Assembly: GCA_964654825.1 (NCBI GenBank)
Contig: CAZZKG010000030.1
Span: forward strand, 1-41,469
Length of the DNA: 41,469 nucleotides
Direction: 5' to 3'
From: CAZZKG01 sp964654825
GTDB taxonomy: Bacteria > Gemmatimonadota > CAZMKB01
The notes beneath the pieces are model-generated. The model did no database searches. It worked only from the letters and a program-made list of their open reading frames with translations, and was not told the origin of the DNA. This document shows positions 32,412 through 40,339 of this stretch, piece by piece (position 1 is the stretch's first letter; each line of letters begins with the position of its first letter). Position numbers and translations under genes: made by a program.

Positions 32412-33899
32412 TTGAATATTTTGTCCGTGTTGAGTGAAACTGCTGTAGGCATCGAGGTCACCGCAACCTCCATCAGGTTTGTACAACTGAGGAAAGGGTT
32501 CGGTGGGATCGAGATAGCAAATTTCGGTGAACGGCCGATACCCGTCGAAAGTATCGAGTATTCGTCTTCGAAAGATAAAGTCATACTCGAGACCATCAAG
32601 GGACTGTTCAATGGTAAAAAGGTGAGATTCAAAAATGTCGCCGTGAGCATATCGCGGAGCAGTACCTACTTTCGGACTCTCACTCTCCCGCCTGTCAAAG
32701 ATGATGTAATTGCACCGATGATACATAACATGGCCGAACGGCATCTTCCTGTCCGCCTCAACAATGCAGTATATGATTTCGAATATTATAAACCCGACCG
32801 GAAAGGGTCACGCGAGGTTGTTCTGATGGGGGCAAGGCGGGATGACGTAACCGAGCTCGTGGGTTACCTCAAGAAAAGTGGTATCAGTGTGATGTCGGTC
32901 GAGCCGTCTACTCTCAGTTCCTACCGTCTCGTCGAGGATCTGATGGAGGGGGATGAGGCTGAGATTGTTCACCTGTTCGTCGGTGAGAATGAGGTGCACA
33001 TAAATCTCTTCCGGGGCGGGCGTCTGCTGGCTTCCCGGGTACTGGAGCTCCAGACAGAGCTGCTCATGAGCGACACAGCGTCCTATGCCAAAGAGCTCTG
33101 CGCCTGTATACTGGAGTCGAGCGGCTCGATCGATTTGATTCCCGGCCAGGACACACTGTCCGGCAAAATCCTCCTCACCGCCTCCGAGGAAACGACCGGA
33201 TTGCTGCAGGATCCCATCGCACAGACTCTGGGTGTGGAGGTGATGCCCGTCACCTCCCCGCAATGGCTGCAGAAAGGGGCGGGCCTCGACATGTCCCGGT
33301 ATGGTGTGTCGCTTGGGCTGGCAGCCGGTACGTTTCTACGTTCATCGCTCTCTCTCAATCTCATTCCTCAGGAAACGAAAGAGAAGAGGAGGAGGGATGA
33401 GTTGATAAAAACCGGGATTCTTGCCGGAGCAAACGTTTTTCTTCTCATCGTTCTCCTGGCTACAATCTCCTTCAGAAGAGAGAGAGAACTCTCCTTACTG
33501 ACGAGCGAGATCGATTCCCTGAAGCCCAGGGTGCAATCTGCGGAGAGGGTAAAAAGGGAGTATCTCGACGCCATACGGATCGAATCTTCTATCGAAGAGA
33601 TCGAACAGGAAAAAGCTGACTGGCTGAACCTCCTCAACGGCATCAGCAGCATTCTGCCGGAAGATGCATGGCTGACGAGAATAGAGCTCGAGAAGGGTAA
33701 TCCCGTACTCCTTGCCGGTATGGCCTCTTCGGCCGCAAACCTCATACCGGTACTCGAGGAGTCACCGCTTCTCGAAAATGTAAAATTCGAGGCTCCCACG
33801 ACGACTACCAATGTCGGCGGCAAACAGGTGGAAAATTTTCGGATAACGGCGAACCTGAAAAAGGGTGGAGATGAGATTGAAACTGACACAGAGAGATAA
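32412..33899 (+). CDS. gspL: GspL-like protein: PilM-like cytoplasmic domain fused to a PilN-like membrane/periplasmic domain
   Basis: The 495-residue protein has an actin-like ASKHA domain (about 1-315, beginning TAVGIEVTATSIRFVQLRKG). A membrane helix follows near 335-355 (ILAGANVFLLIVLLATISF), then a short coiled coil and a PilN-like ferredoxin-fold periplasmic part (NGISSILPEDAWLTRIELE). GspL binds GspE in the cytoplasm and GspM in the membrane. In type IV pili the two halves are separate proteins PilM and PilN. The start is TTG immediately after the gspK stop, with AAGGAGC eight bases upstream. Its end overlaps gspM by 29 bases. Confidence 0.85.
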   Translation: MNILSVLSETAVGIEVTATSIRFVQLRKGFGGIEIANFGERPIPVESIEYSSSKDKVILETIKGLFNGKKVRFKNVAVSISRSSTYFRTLTLPPVKDDVIAPMIHNMAERHLPVRLNNAVYDFEYYKPDRKGSREVVLMGARRDDVTELVGYLKKSGISVMSVEPSTLSSYRLVEDLMEGDEAEIVHLFVGENEVHINLFRGGRLLASRVLELQTELLMSDTASYAKELCACILESSGSIDLIPGQDTLSGKILLTASEETTGLLQDPIAQTLGVEVMPVTSPQWLQKGAGLDMSRYGVSLGLAAGTFLRSSLSLNLIPQETKEKRRRDELIKTGILAGANVFLLIVLLATISFRRERELSLLTSEIDSLKPRVQSAERVKREYLDAIRIESSIEEIEQEKADWLNLLNGISSILPEDAWLTRIELEKGNPVLLAGMASSAANLIPVLEESPLLENVKFEAPTTTTNVGGKQVENFRITANLKKGGDEIETDTER

Positions 33900-34506
33900 G
33901 CGGGCTCTCACAATCGGAGGAGTACTCATCCTCGGGATATTTCTGTATCTGTATGTCATTTCTCCTCTCCTCATCAATAATGGGAATGGTTCGGACGAAA
34001 TCGACGCACAGCGGAGACTTCTCGCAAAGTACCGTCAGACCATTGCAATGGAAGAGCTGTACCAGAGCGCGATCGATCAGAGAAAAGAGCTGGGTATCGA
34101 TATGTCTGGAAGATTGATATCGGGCAACACGCCGGCTCTGGCTGCCGCTGAGCTTTCGAGCCTCATCCGGAAATTTGCTGAAGATACCAATGTCCATATC
34201 AACAGAGAAAACGTGAACCCGGCCAAGGAGACCGGATCTCATCAGAAGATTTCTCTTCAACTCAGCATTTCCTCAGATGTGATCGGTCTCAGAGATTTTC
34301 TGTACGAGATCCAGAGCGATGAAAAGCTACTAGACGTGGAGAGCCTTACGGTAAACTCGAGGGTCACACGGCGAGGGAAGGCAGGCAGATACCGAAGACA
34401 GAGGGGTGGAAACCCGTCAATTTCACTCCAGGAAACGGAAGTCGAGTTGAATGTTACGATGGTCGTGTCCGGTTATATCACAGCGAAAAGAGAGGATGGA
34501 TCGTGA
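33871..34506 (+). CDS. gspM: GspM/PilO-like inner-membrane protein
   Basis: The 211-residue bitopic protein has a short basic cytoplasmic tail, a membrane helix (about 12-33, LTIGGVLILGIFLYLYVISP), a helical stalk and a ferredoxin-like fold (ISLQLSISSDVIGLRDFLYE) as in GspM/PilO. It pairs with the GspL periplasmic domain. A Lys/Arg-rich loop (TRRGKAGRYRRQRGG) is inserted before the last strand. The ATG at 33871 has AAAAGGG upstream; the GTG at 33865 is an alternative. It overlaps the next gene by GTGA. Confidence 0.85.
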   Translation: MRLKLTQRDKRALTIGGVLILGIFLYLYVISPLLINNGNGSDEIDAQRRLLAKYRQTIAMEELYQSAIDQRKELGIDMSGRLISGNTPALAAAELSSLIRKFAEDTNVHINRENVNPAKETGSHQKISLQLSISSDVIGLRDFLYEIQSDEKLLDVESLTVNSRVTRRGKAGRYRRQRGGNPSISLQETEVELNVTMVVSGYITAKREDGS

Positions 34507-35111
34507 AAAGGAGAGAGTGGAGGAAGGTAAAACGGATTCTTACCATACTCCCGGCATTTTTTCTACTCCTCATCGTCTATTTTGTCTTTCTCGCAAGAAT
34601 CGGCGGTGTGGGCGTGACAGGTGAGGAAATGGAAGGCACAGAGGTCGAAATTCCGACTGCCGATACCGGATTCACCGATACCGACTCCATTCTTCCCATC
34701 GAGCAGTTCACTGACATTATCGATAAAAACGTGTTCTCGAGTACCCGCGAAAGACCGACTGTTCGGTACTCTCCGAGGGGAAGCAGCGGCAGCAGTCCAA
34801 CAGTATCAGGGGAATACGTCCTGCTCGGAGTCGTCGTTGCCGGGAACGGGAACAGCATCGCAGTTATCAGGAAGGGTGGAAAGGGCGGTGAGGAGAATTC
34901 CTATGGGGCCGGTGATGATATTGACAATATGGTGGTCGATGAGATATTGTACGATAGGGTCATCCTGAGGCAGGGAGAGAAGGAGACGATTCTCGAGCTC
35001 AAACCGAGGGAAGAGGAGAAAACCAAGAGACCATCGAAGGTGAATATTCCCAAGAAGAGCAGGCCACGGGAGAGTCAAAGGAAGGTAAAAGGGAAGGGTA
35101 TAAAGAAATAA
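34503..35111 (+). CDS. gspC: GspC-like inner-membrane protein with an HR domain but no PDZ domain
   Basis: The 202-residue bitopic protein has a basic N-terminus, a membrane helix (about 11-31), a flexible linker and an HR-like beta domain (about 104-167: YVLLGVVVAGNGNSIAVI, then DNMVVDEILYDRVILRQGEK). GspC links the inner-membrane platform to the secretin. Canonical GspC carries a C-terminal PDZ or coiled-coil domain; here it is replaced by a strongly basic tail (residues 168-202). PilP-like proteins have a similar HR-type fold, so either name is possible. The position just before gspD fits both. Confidence 0.75.
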   Translation: MKRREWRKVKRILTILPAFFLLLIVYFVFLARIGGVGVTGEEMEGTEVEIPTADTGFTDTDSILPIEQFTDIIDKNVFSSTRERPTVRYSPRGSSGSSPTVSGEYVLLGVVVAGNGNSIAVIRKGGKGGEENSYGAGDDIDNMVVDEILYDRVILRQGEKETILELKPREEEKTKRPSKVNIPKKSRPRESQRKVKGKGIKK

Positions 35112-35135
35112 TAATTTGTAACCTGAAGAGGGACT

Positions 35136-37049
35136 ATGAGGAAATCCGATCTGATCCTGCATCCGCTGATCGTCATACTGCTTCTCTGTTTGACAACGGG
35201 AGAGCTCTTCTCTCAGGAAGGGAATCTCTTCGAAGAAATGTTGAGAGACAGTCTTTTCGAGACGGAACGCGCCAAACCGTCACCGCAGACTCCCAAGGGA
35301 GATCAAAAAGAAGTTGTGATCAGTGGTGACAACGTCCTCCTTAACTTCGAGGATGTAGACATCACGACTGTACTCTCGACCATCAGTGACCTTACCGGGC
35401 TCAATTTCATCATGGGTTCGGATATCAGGGGCAATATCACGATAAAGACCGCCAAAGAAATCAAGCAGGACGACATTCTTGATTTTCTTGAGGTAATCCT
35501 CGCAACATACAATTTCACCATGGTCAGAAGGGGTGATGTTATCAGGATCCTTCCGCTGGCCGAAGCGTCGAGGGAGGGGCTCAGAACATTCACGGGCCAG
35601 GAGCTAGGAGAGGGGCTCGAGCGTGGTGAAAAAGTCGTCACTCACATCATTCCTCTCACCTACGCATCTTCCAGAGAACTCGCGACGCAGTTTAAAAACA
35701 TGATCTCACAGGGTGGGTCCATCATCGATTTTGAAAAGTCGAATACACTCGTCATCACCGATTATTCATCGAACGTCGAGCGTCTGCTCAAAATTATCCG
35801 TGAAGTGGACAAACGTCCGGTCGCGGGATCGACGATGCAGACGTTCGTTCACTATCTCGAGAACGCGATTGCTGATTCACTCTCCGAGGTCCTTAGACAA
35901 CTTTTCCAGGAAACAGGATCGAGGAGCCGTTCGACACCGAACCTGTTCAGGAGATCACGCTCTGATACATCTAGAAGTTCGGGTGAGATGATCGGCGAGT
36001 TGAACATTGTGGCTGACAGAGCTACCAACTCACTCGTCATCAGGACCACTCCGGCGAATTACGAAATTCTCAAGGAAACGATCGACAAACTCGACATAAT
36101 GCCTAAACAGGTGTTGATCGAGGTACTCATTGCTGAAATATCACTGGATAGAAGGACGGAATGGGGGCTTGATTTTCTCTTCCTCGACCGGGATCATCTC
36201 GGCCAGGATGGTGTCACCGCGACGGTCGAAGGACAGTTCGGACTGGGTAAGGTTGCCGCCGATGAGACTCCCGGACTCAGGTACGGGATACTGCAGCAGG
36301 GGAAAGTCCAGAGCACTTTGCGCGCGCTCGCCAGCCAGACTGATATGGATGTCCTGTCGACTCCGAATATTCTCACTTCGGACAACAAGCAGGCAAGGAT
36401 CATTGTCGGCGAAGAGGTTCCCTTCGTCTCGTCCACGAGGACACTCGAAGGCGGGGTGATCGATGAGACTGTCGAGTTCAGGGATGTCGGTATCGAGATG
36501 ACTGTCACCCCGCACATCAACAACGAGCGGTTCGTCACCCTCGATCTCTATCAGACGGTCAACAACCTGACATCAACAGTGATTTTCGATGCACAGGTGA
36601 TCACCAAGAGGGAGGCCGAGACTTCGGTTGTGGTGAAAGACCGGGAAACCGTCGTCATAGGGGGGCTAATCACGGAGGATAAAACAGTCAGCGAGAGCGG
36701 CATCCCCTGGTTGAAAGACATCCCCATACTCGGGTATCTGTTCAAGAGACACTCGACGGTAAACCTGAAGAGAGAACTCATCATCCTTCTCACTCCCTAT
36801 GTAATCGAAAACGAGGAGGAGTCACGCCAGGTCACCGAACAGCAGAAAAACAAGAGCACCCTCTTCAAGGAAAGTCAGATGAAAAAGATCGAGGAGAGGA
36901 TCGAAGGGCCTCCGTCAGGTGAGGAAACCGTCGATACGGACTCCGCGGTTCCTGATACGGTTGAAGATCGGGGAGCACCGCAATCCGCAGTTCCGGATAC
37001 GACTGAAGCCCAATCCGGGATCGAACCCGAAGAGGTGCCTCAACCGTAA
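35136..37049 (+). CDS. gspD: Type II secretion outer-membrane secretin GspD
   Basis: The 637-residue precursor has a signal peptide (about 1-27, LILHPLIVILLLCLTTGELF). An N0 domain (about 45-125) starts VLLNFEDVDITTVLSTISDL. N1 (about 170-230) and N2 (about 235-330, with a Ser/Arg-rich loop) follow. The secretin beta-barrel (about 330-570) has VPFVSSTRTLEGG, FRDVGIEMTVTPHI, VVIGGLITEDKTVSESGIPW and the final ELIILLTPYVI. It forms the outer-membrane channel of the system. The C-terminal tail (about 575-637) is acidic and Pro-rich, with two imperfect SAVPDT repeats; a pilotin could bind there. It is the last gene of the operon. Confidence 0.94.
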   Translation: MRKSDLILHPLIVILLLCLTTGELFSQEGNLFEEMLRDSLFETERAKPSPQTPKGDQKEVVISGDNVLLNFEDVDITTVLSTISDLTGLNFIMGSDIRGNITIKTAKEIKQDDILDFLEVILATYNFTMVRRGDVIRILPLAEASREGLRTFTGQELGEGLERGEKVVTHIIPLTYASSRELATQFKNMISQGGSIIDFEKSNTLVITDYSSNVERLLKIIREVDKRPVAGSTMQTFVHYLENAIADSLSEVLRQLFQETGSRSRSTPNLFRRSRSDTSRSSGEMIGELNIVADRATNSLVIRTTPANYEILKETIDKLDIMPKQVLIEVLIAEISLDRRTEWGLDFLFLDRDHLGQDGVTATVEGQFGLGKVAADETPGLRYGILQQGKVQSTLRALASQTDMDVLSTPNILTSDNKQARIIVGEEVPFVSSTRTLEGGVIDETVEFRDVGIEMTVTPHINNERFVTLDLYQTVNNLTSTVIFDAQVITKREAETSVVVKDRETVVIGGLITEDKTVSESGIPWLKDIPILGYLFKRHSTVNLKRELIILLTPYVIENEEESRQVTEQQKNKSTLFKESQMKKIEERIEGPPSGEETVDTDSAVPDTVEDRGAPQSAVPDTTEAQSGIEPEEVPQP

Positions 37050-37200
37050 GAAAAACCGACAGACACATTTCGTGGAAAGAACAGGCCCGTCCTTGAGAAG
37101 GGCCATCTCATGATCTCCCGCCTTGATACGACGGCTTCCTCTGTGCTTTAATGGTTTCAAGTCTCTTCTTCTTCAGAATGCCGTAGAGCGACAAGAAAGG
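37050..37200. other. Convergent intergenic region between gspD and a minus-strand gene
   Basis: GGCCC (37084-37088) and GGGCC (37100-37104) can form a short hairpin, but no T tract follows on either strand. I see no clear intrinsic terminator for either of the two convergent genes. Confidence 0.35.
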
Positions 37201-39015
37201 TCAGTCCCCGTTATGGAATACCTGGTGCGGATGGAGGACGTGAAACGTTTCGCCGAAGAGGAGATCATAGCCGAATGTGGTATCCGGCGGGTCCGGTTCG
37301 ATGTAGGCGGCGGAGATACCGAGCTCGCCGCCGGGCATGAGCGGTTCAACGATCAAGCCCGTAGACTGAATATACAGTCCCGGCTCTACCATTGGCAGGT
37401 TGGTCGTGTCCTGCGTTAAGGGTAAGAGAGACGGATAATCAGCGAGCCCCGATATCAGGGTAAAATCGGGCAGGATTCCGCCGGTGATGTCGAAATATTC
37501 CCAGAACACCCTCACCTCGATACGTTCTCCCGGTAAGACGCTGCCCCGGTCCACGTCGCAGGCGAGGAGTTCGACATATTTATCAGAAGGATGCTGTCTC
37601 TTGGTAATATAAGCCCGGACCAGCGGATCCCCCGAGCTGATCGACTGCCAGCTCATCATGGAATCTACACTCCTGTAGAACAGATTCGGAAGACACGTCT
37701 GGCTGGTCAGCGGGGAATCCGTGTCTATTCCCAGCGATGCTTCCCCTCCGCTTCCGGTGATGACGATGAAGAAAGTGGACCTGGTAGGAATAACCGTCTC
37801 AGGGAAGTGAAATGTCGACCAACCCTGTTGAAATACCGAGTCGCCTGAAGAGAAGAGGAGCTCACCGGGAGGATTACCGGGGAGAAATGCATCGAAGACT
37901 GAAATCTCGCAGAAGGATTGGTCGGTGAAAAACAGGGAGACGGAATCGATAGTTGCGACCCTCGACCAGGGTGTGAATCCTACCGCATAACTCGTCCCCT
38001 CCGCTATCACGAATGTTTCGTCGTTCTCACCGTCATCGTAGAAGAGTGGATACCACCGGTGAATGCTCACTATCTGTTCGAGTGATGATGTGTTGTTGGT
38101 CGAGTCGTTGTCAAGTTCGGAGAAAACACTGTCTGTAATGATGTATTCGTCACTGATATCGGTAATCCATGGCACCGGACACTCGACGTGAATACTTCCG
38201 CCCGGTGGGACCGGTGGTGGCATCGTATCGTATAACAGATAGGTGAAATCGTACCCGTTCCTGATCATCCACGAAAGGCTGTAGTCGAGAACGCTGTCGG
38301 TGCCGTTATTCGTCAGATCCGATGACAGAGTCAGTCCGGAAGTGATGATGGCGTCAGGGAAAAATAGATCCAATCCGTTAGTGAGGCATGTCGTCTCGAG
38401 GTCTATGTCCTTCGTGGGTTCGGTCCCGTAGTAGCCTCCCACTGCGATGATCGCATCGGCCGGAGTGGGGAATTCGTATTCCGCGAATGGTCCCACGTGA
38501 GATTGGAAGGAGTGACCCGTCCTGTCGGGATAATCAGCGGGGAGCTCGAGTGCCACGCTGTACTCCGTCGGGCCCGAAGAGCTCACCATCACGTGAAAAT
38601 CCTGGAGCGAATCAACGACCACAGCACTGTCCAGCTCGATGGTGATGATTTCTCTGTGAGGAAGGGGGCCGTCGATCATATAGGGACCGGACAGGATGTT
38701 CTCGGGATCCGGTTGACCGTCAGTATCGAGAGCCAGGTACACATAACATGAATCACTGGATCCGATGAGATTCTCGGCGACGAAGTAAACCGCTTCGATC
38801 GTGAAGATGTCGGCCGGAGTAAATCGCACCGTTACCCAGTATTCCGAGATCCCGTACAGGACGAAAATGGGCTGATCGGGGTCCTCGAAATAATCGTGGT
38901 AGGCGAGGGTGTCCGTTTGTAACGATTCGGTGTCGGGAGATGGGGAAAGAAGAGAAGCTCCCGCCGGGAACCGGTACAGAAAGACGAACAGGAGAAATAT
39001 AATCAATCGTTTCAT
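37201..39015 (-). CDS. Exported protein of unknown function with CARDB-like Ig-type region
   Basis: The 604-residue product begins with a signal peptide (MKRLIIFLLFVFLYRFPAGA, cleavage near 21). The rest is acidic and beta-rich, without membrane helices. A segment near 205-310 (DLTNNGTDSVLDYSLSWMIR through SELDNDSTNNTSSL) looks like a CARDB-type adhesive Ig domain. Flanking parts resemble the 'bleached spore'-type exported proteins of FCB-group bacteria in style, but I recognise no named family. No C-terminal sorting domain of the type IX kind is evident. A perfect sigma-70 promoter lies 33 bases upstream. It is convergent with gspD, so secretion through the neighbouring system is possible but unproven. 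Confidence 0.8.
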   Translation of the reverse strand: MKRLIIFLLFVFLYRFPAGASLLSPSPDTESLQTDTLAYHDYFEDPDQPIFVLYGISEYWVTVRFTPADIFTIEAVYFVAENLIGSSDSCYVYLALDTDGQPDPENILSGPYMIDGPLPHREIITIELDSAVVVDSLQDFHVMVSSSGPTEYSVALELPADYPDRTGHSFQSHVGPFAEYEFPTPADAIIAVGGYYGTEPTKDIDLETTCLTNGLDLFFPDAIITSGLTLSSDLTNNGTDSVLDYSLSWMIRNGYDFTYLLYDTMPPPVPPGGSIHVECPVPWITDISDEYIITDSVFSELDNDSTNNTSSLEQIVSIHRWYPLFYDDGENDETFVIAEGTSYAVGFTPWSRVATIDSVSLFFTDQSFCEISVFDAFLPGNPPGELLFSSGDSVFQQGWSTFHFPETVIPTRSTFFIVITGSGGEASLGIDTDSPLTSQTCLPNLFYRSVDSMMSWQSISSGDPLVRAYITKRQHPSDKYVELLACDVDRGSVLPGERIEVRVFWEYFDITGGILPDFTLISGLADYPSLLPLTQDTTNLPMVEPGLYIQSTGLIVEPLMPGGELGISAAYIEPDPPDTTFGYDLLFGETFHVLHPHQVFHNGD

Positions 39016-39047
39016 TTTGTTATCGGGTATGGGTGAAAAAACAATTC

Positions 39048-39076
39048 ATTATAACCTATTTTCCCACAATTGTCAA
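39048..39076 (-). promoter_or_regulatory. Perfect-consensus sigma-70 promoter for the 604-residue exported protein
   Basis: Read on the minus strand: TTGACA (39076-39071), 17 bases, TATAAT (39053-39048). Both hexamers are perfect. Initiation would be near 39041, giving a leader of about 26 bases without an obvious ribosome binding site. Confidence 0.8.
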
Positions 39077-39171
39077 TCGGGTGGAAAGGACGATTGAGAA
39101 GATCAGAACAGGGCAGAATCGGGGTTCTGAGGGTACAGTTCCCCGTGACCTGAATGTTCCCCCCATAAGAA

Positions 39172-39200
39172 TTGACATACGCAATAAAATCTGGTACAAT
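39172..39200 (+). promoter_or_regulatory. Strong sigma-70 promoter for the 317-residue exported protein
   Basis: TTGACA at 39172-39177, 17 bases, TACAAT at 39195-39200. Initiation near 39207 is followed by an AGGGGGAGG ribosome binding site at about 39218-39226. It is divergent from the minus-strand promoter about 96 bases away. Confidence 0.75.
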
Positions 39201-39229
39201 CCATTCAGTATCTTAAATAGGGGGAGGAC

Positions 39230-40183
39230 ATGATCCGGCGAATAACGTTTTCTATCTCACTGATCGTGACCGGGGTTATTCTCGTATCCGTTGTCTCACC
39301 ATCGGCACGTTTCTATCGGAACTGTGACGAAGATCATCTCGCTATGCCATATGTACCGAGTTTTCATCTCGGCCCCGGCGGGAACAATCCCGACAGTATT
39401 TTCGTGACGTCTGCGTATTTTCGGATGCCTCTCGCGAGCTGCGACATCACCGAGAACAACTGTGGAGTATTAACACCATCACCGAACACCATATTTATTG
39501 CTGATGGGGCATACAACAGTGTCGATGAGACCATCTTCTTTCTCGACGTCCCCAACGGGGCGGACGGGGTGTTTCAGTTCGACCCTGAAACGTGTACGAT
39601 CGTATCGGGGACCTACTACAGCATTAACTACAATCGATCCCAGAGGGGAATTGCTTTCGATCCGAACAGGTATGAGATCTGGGCTGGCGGTCCCTGCGAT
39701 GGAAGGGCATACCGCTACTCCGCCGAACCCCCGTACGCCTATATCGAAGAGCTGTACGTAGGCTATTCCGTCTGGGGGGCGGCCTTTGATCCCATAAACG
39801 ACTACCTTCTCCTCGCGTCGAATGCCTCTCCGGATCAGGTTTATGTGTACGATCCTGAGACCCTGTATCTGCTGGGTACCTACGATGTGCCGTGGCAGGG
39901 GGAAAGTAACGGTTACGATAGCGCGGGGATGGCCTTCGATGAAGACAACGGCCAGATCGTCATGGTAAACCAGTGCCTGGCAGGGCGCGGAGAGACGCTC
40001 GAAGTCTTCGATTTCGACCTCGAAAACGGTTTGACGCCGGCCGGATATTGCAACCTGTCATTCACCGCGTATGCCTGGGGGCTGGCGATCATCGAAGACG
40101 GGGACCCTCAGCCGTGGACTTTTACAAGTTACGTGACCGACATCGGGGACACGGAAGCGCCGTTTTTTATTGATCGGTACTGA
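39230..40183 (+). CDS. Exported protein with propeller-like repeats, function unknown
   Basis: The 317-residue precursor has a signal peptide (about 1-27, ITFSISLIVTGVILVSVVSP). Repeated blade-like units follow, each pairing a hydrophobic strand with an acidic turn: GVFQFDPETCTIV, RGIAFDPNRYEIWAGG, WGAAFDPINDYLLLAS, YVYDPETLYLLGTYD, AGMAFDEDNGQIVMV. These resemble NHL/YVTN-type beta-propeller blades. Cysteines (at least six) suggest disulphides in the periplasm or outside. A very strong AGGGGGAGG precedes the ATG. No catalytic motif is seen and no family is firmly recognised. Confidence 0.78.
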   Translation: MIRRITFSISLIVTGVILVSVVSPSARFYRNCDEDHLAMPYVPSFHLGPGGNNPDSIFVTSAYFRMPLASCDITENNCGVLTPSPNTIFIADGAYNSVDETIFFLDVPNGADGVFQFDPETCTIVSGTYYSINYNRSQRGIAFDPNRYEIWAGGPCDGRAYRYSAEPPYAYIEELYVGYSVWGAAFDPINDYLLLASNASPDQVYVYDPETLYLLGTYDVPWQGESNGYDSAGMAFDEDNGQIVMVNQCLAGRGETLEVFDFDLENGLTPAGYCNLSFTAYAWGLAIIEDGDPQPWTFTSYVTDIGDTEAPFFIDRY

Positions 40184-40244
40184 AAAAACCCCCTGGCAGG
40201 GATCAGTTGAATTGACGAAAGCGGCAGGAGCCTCCGAGAATTTT

Positions 40245-40273
40245 TTGACATTCCAGTGGAGTGAAGGTAATCT
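40245..40273 (+). promoter_or_regulatory. Candidate promoter for the SGNH-hydrolase-like gene
   Basis: TTGACA at 40245-40250, 17 bases, TAATCT at 40268-40273, about 70 bases before the gene's ATG. Confidence 0.5.
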
Positions 40274-40339
40274 CGAGTCGGAAGGAAGTGGTGACATAAA
40301 ACTCATCATCCTCTCTTTTAACAGTGTAAAAATTCCAAT

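Noticed and set aside
26388..37049. The cluster as a type IV pilus locus
   Set aside because: Although several parts are pilus-like, GspG with its acidic C-terminal calcium motif, GspK with its metal-loop pattern and the set H-I-J favour type II secretion; no PilT retraction ATPase is present.
37201..40183. Type IX sorting domains on the two exported proteins
   Set aside because: Neither C-terminus shows the usual Ig-like sorting pattern such as NPFNP-type motifs.
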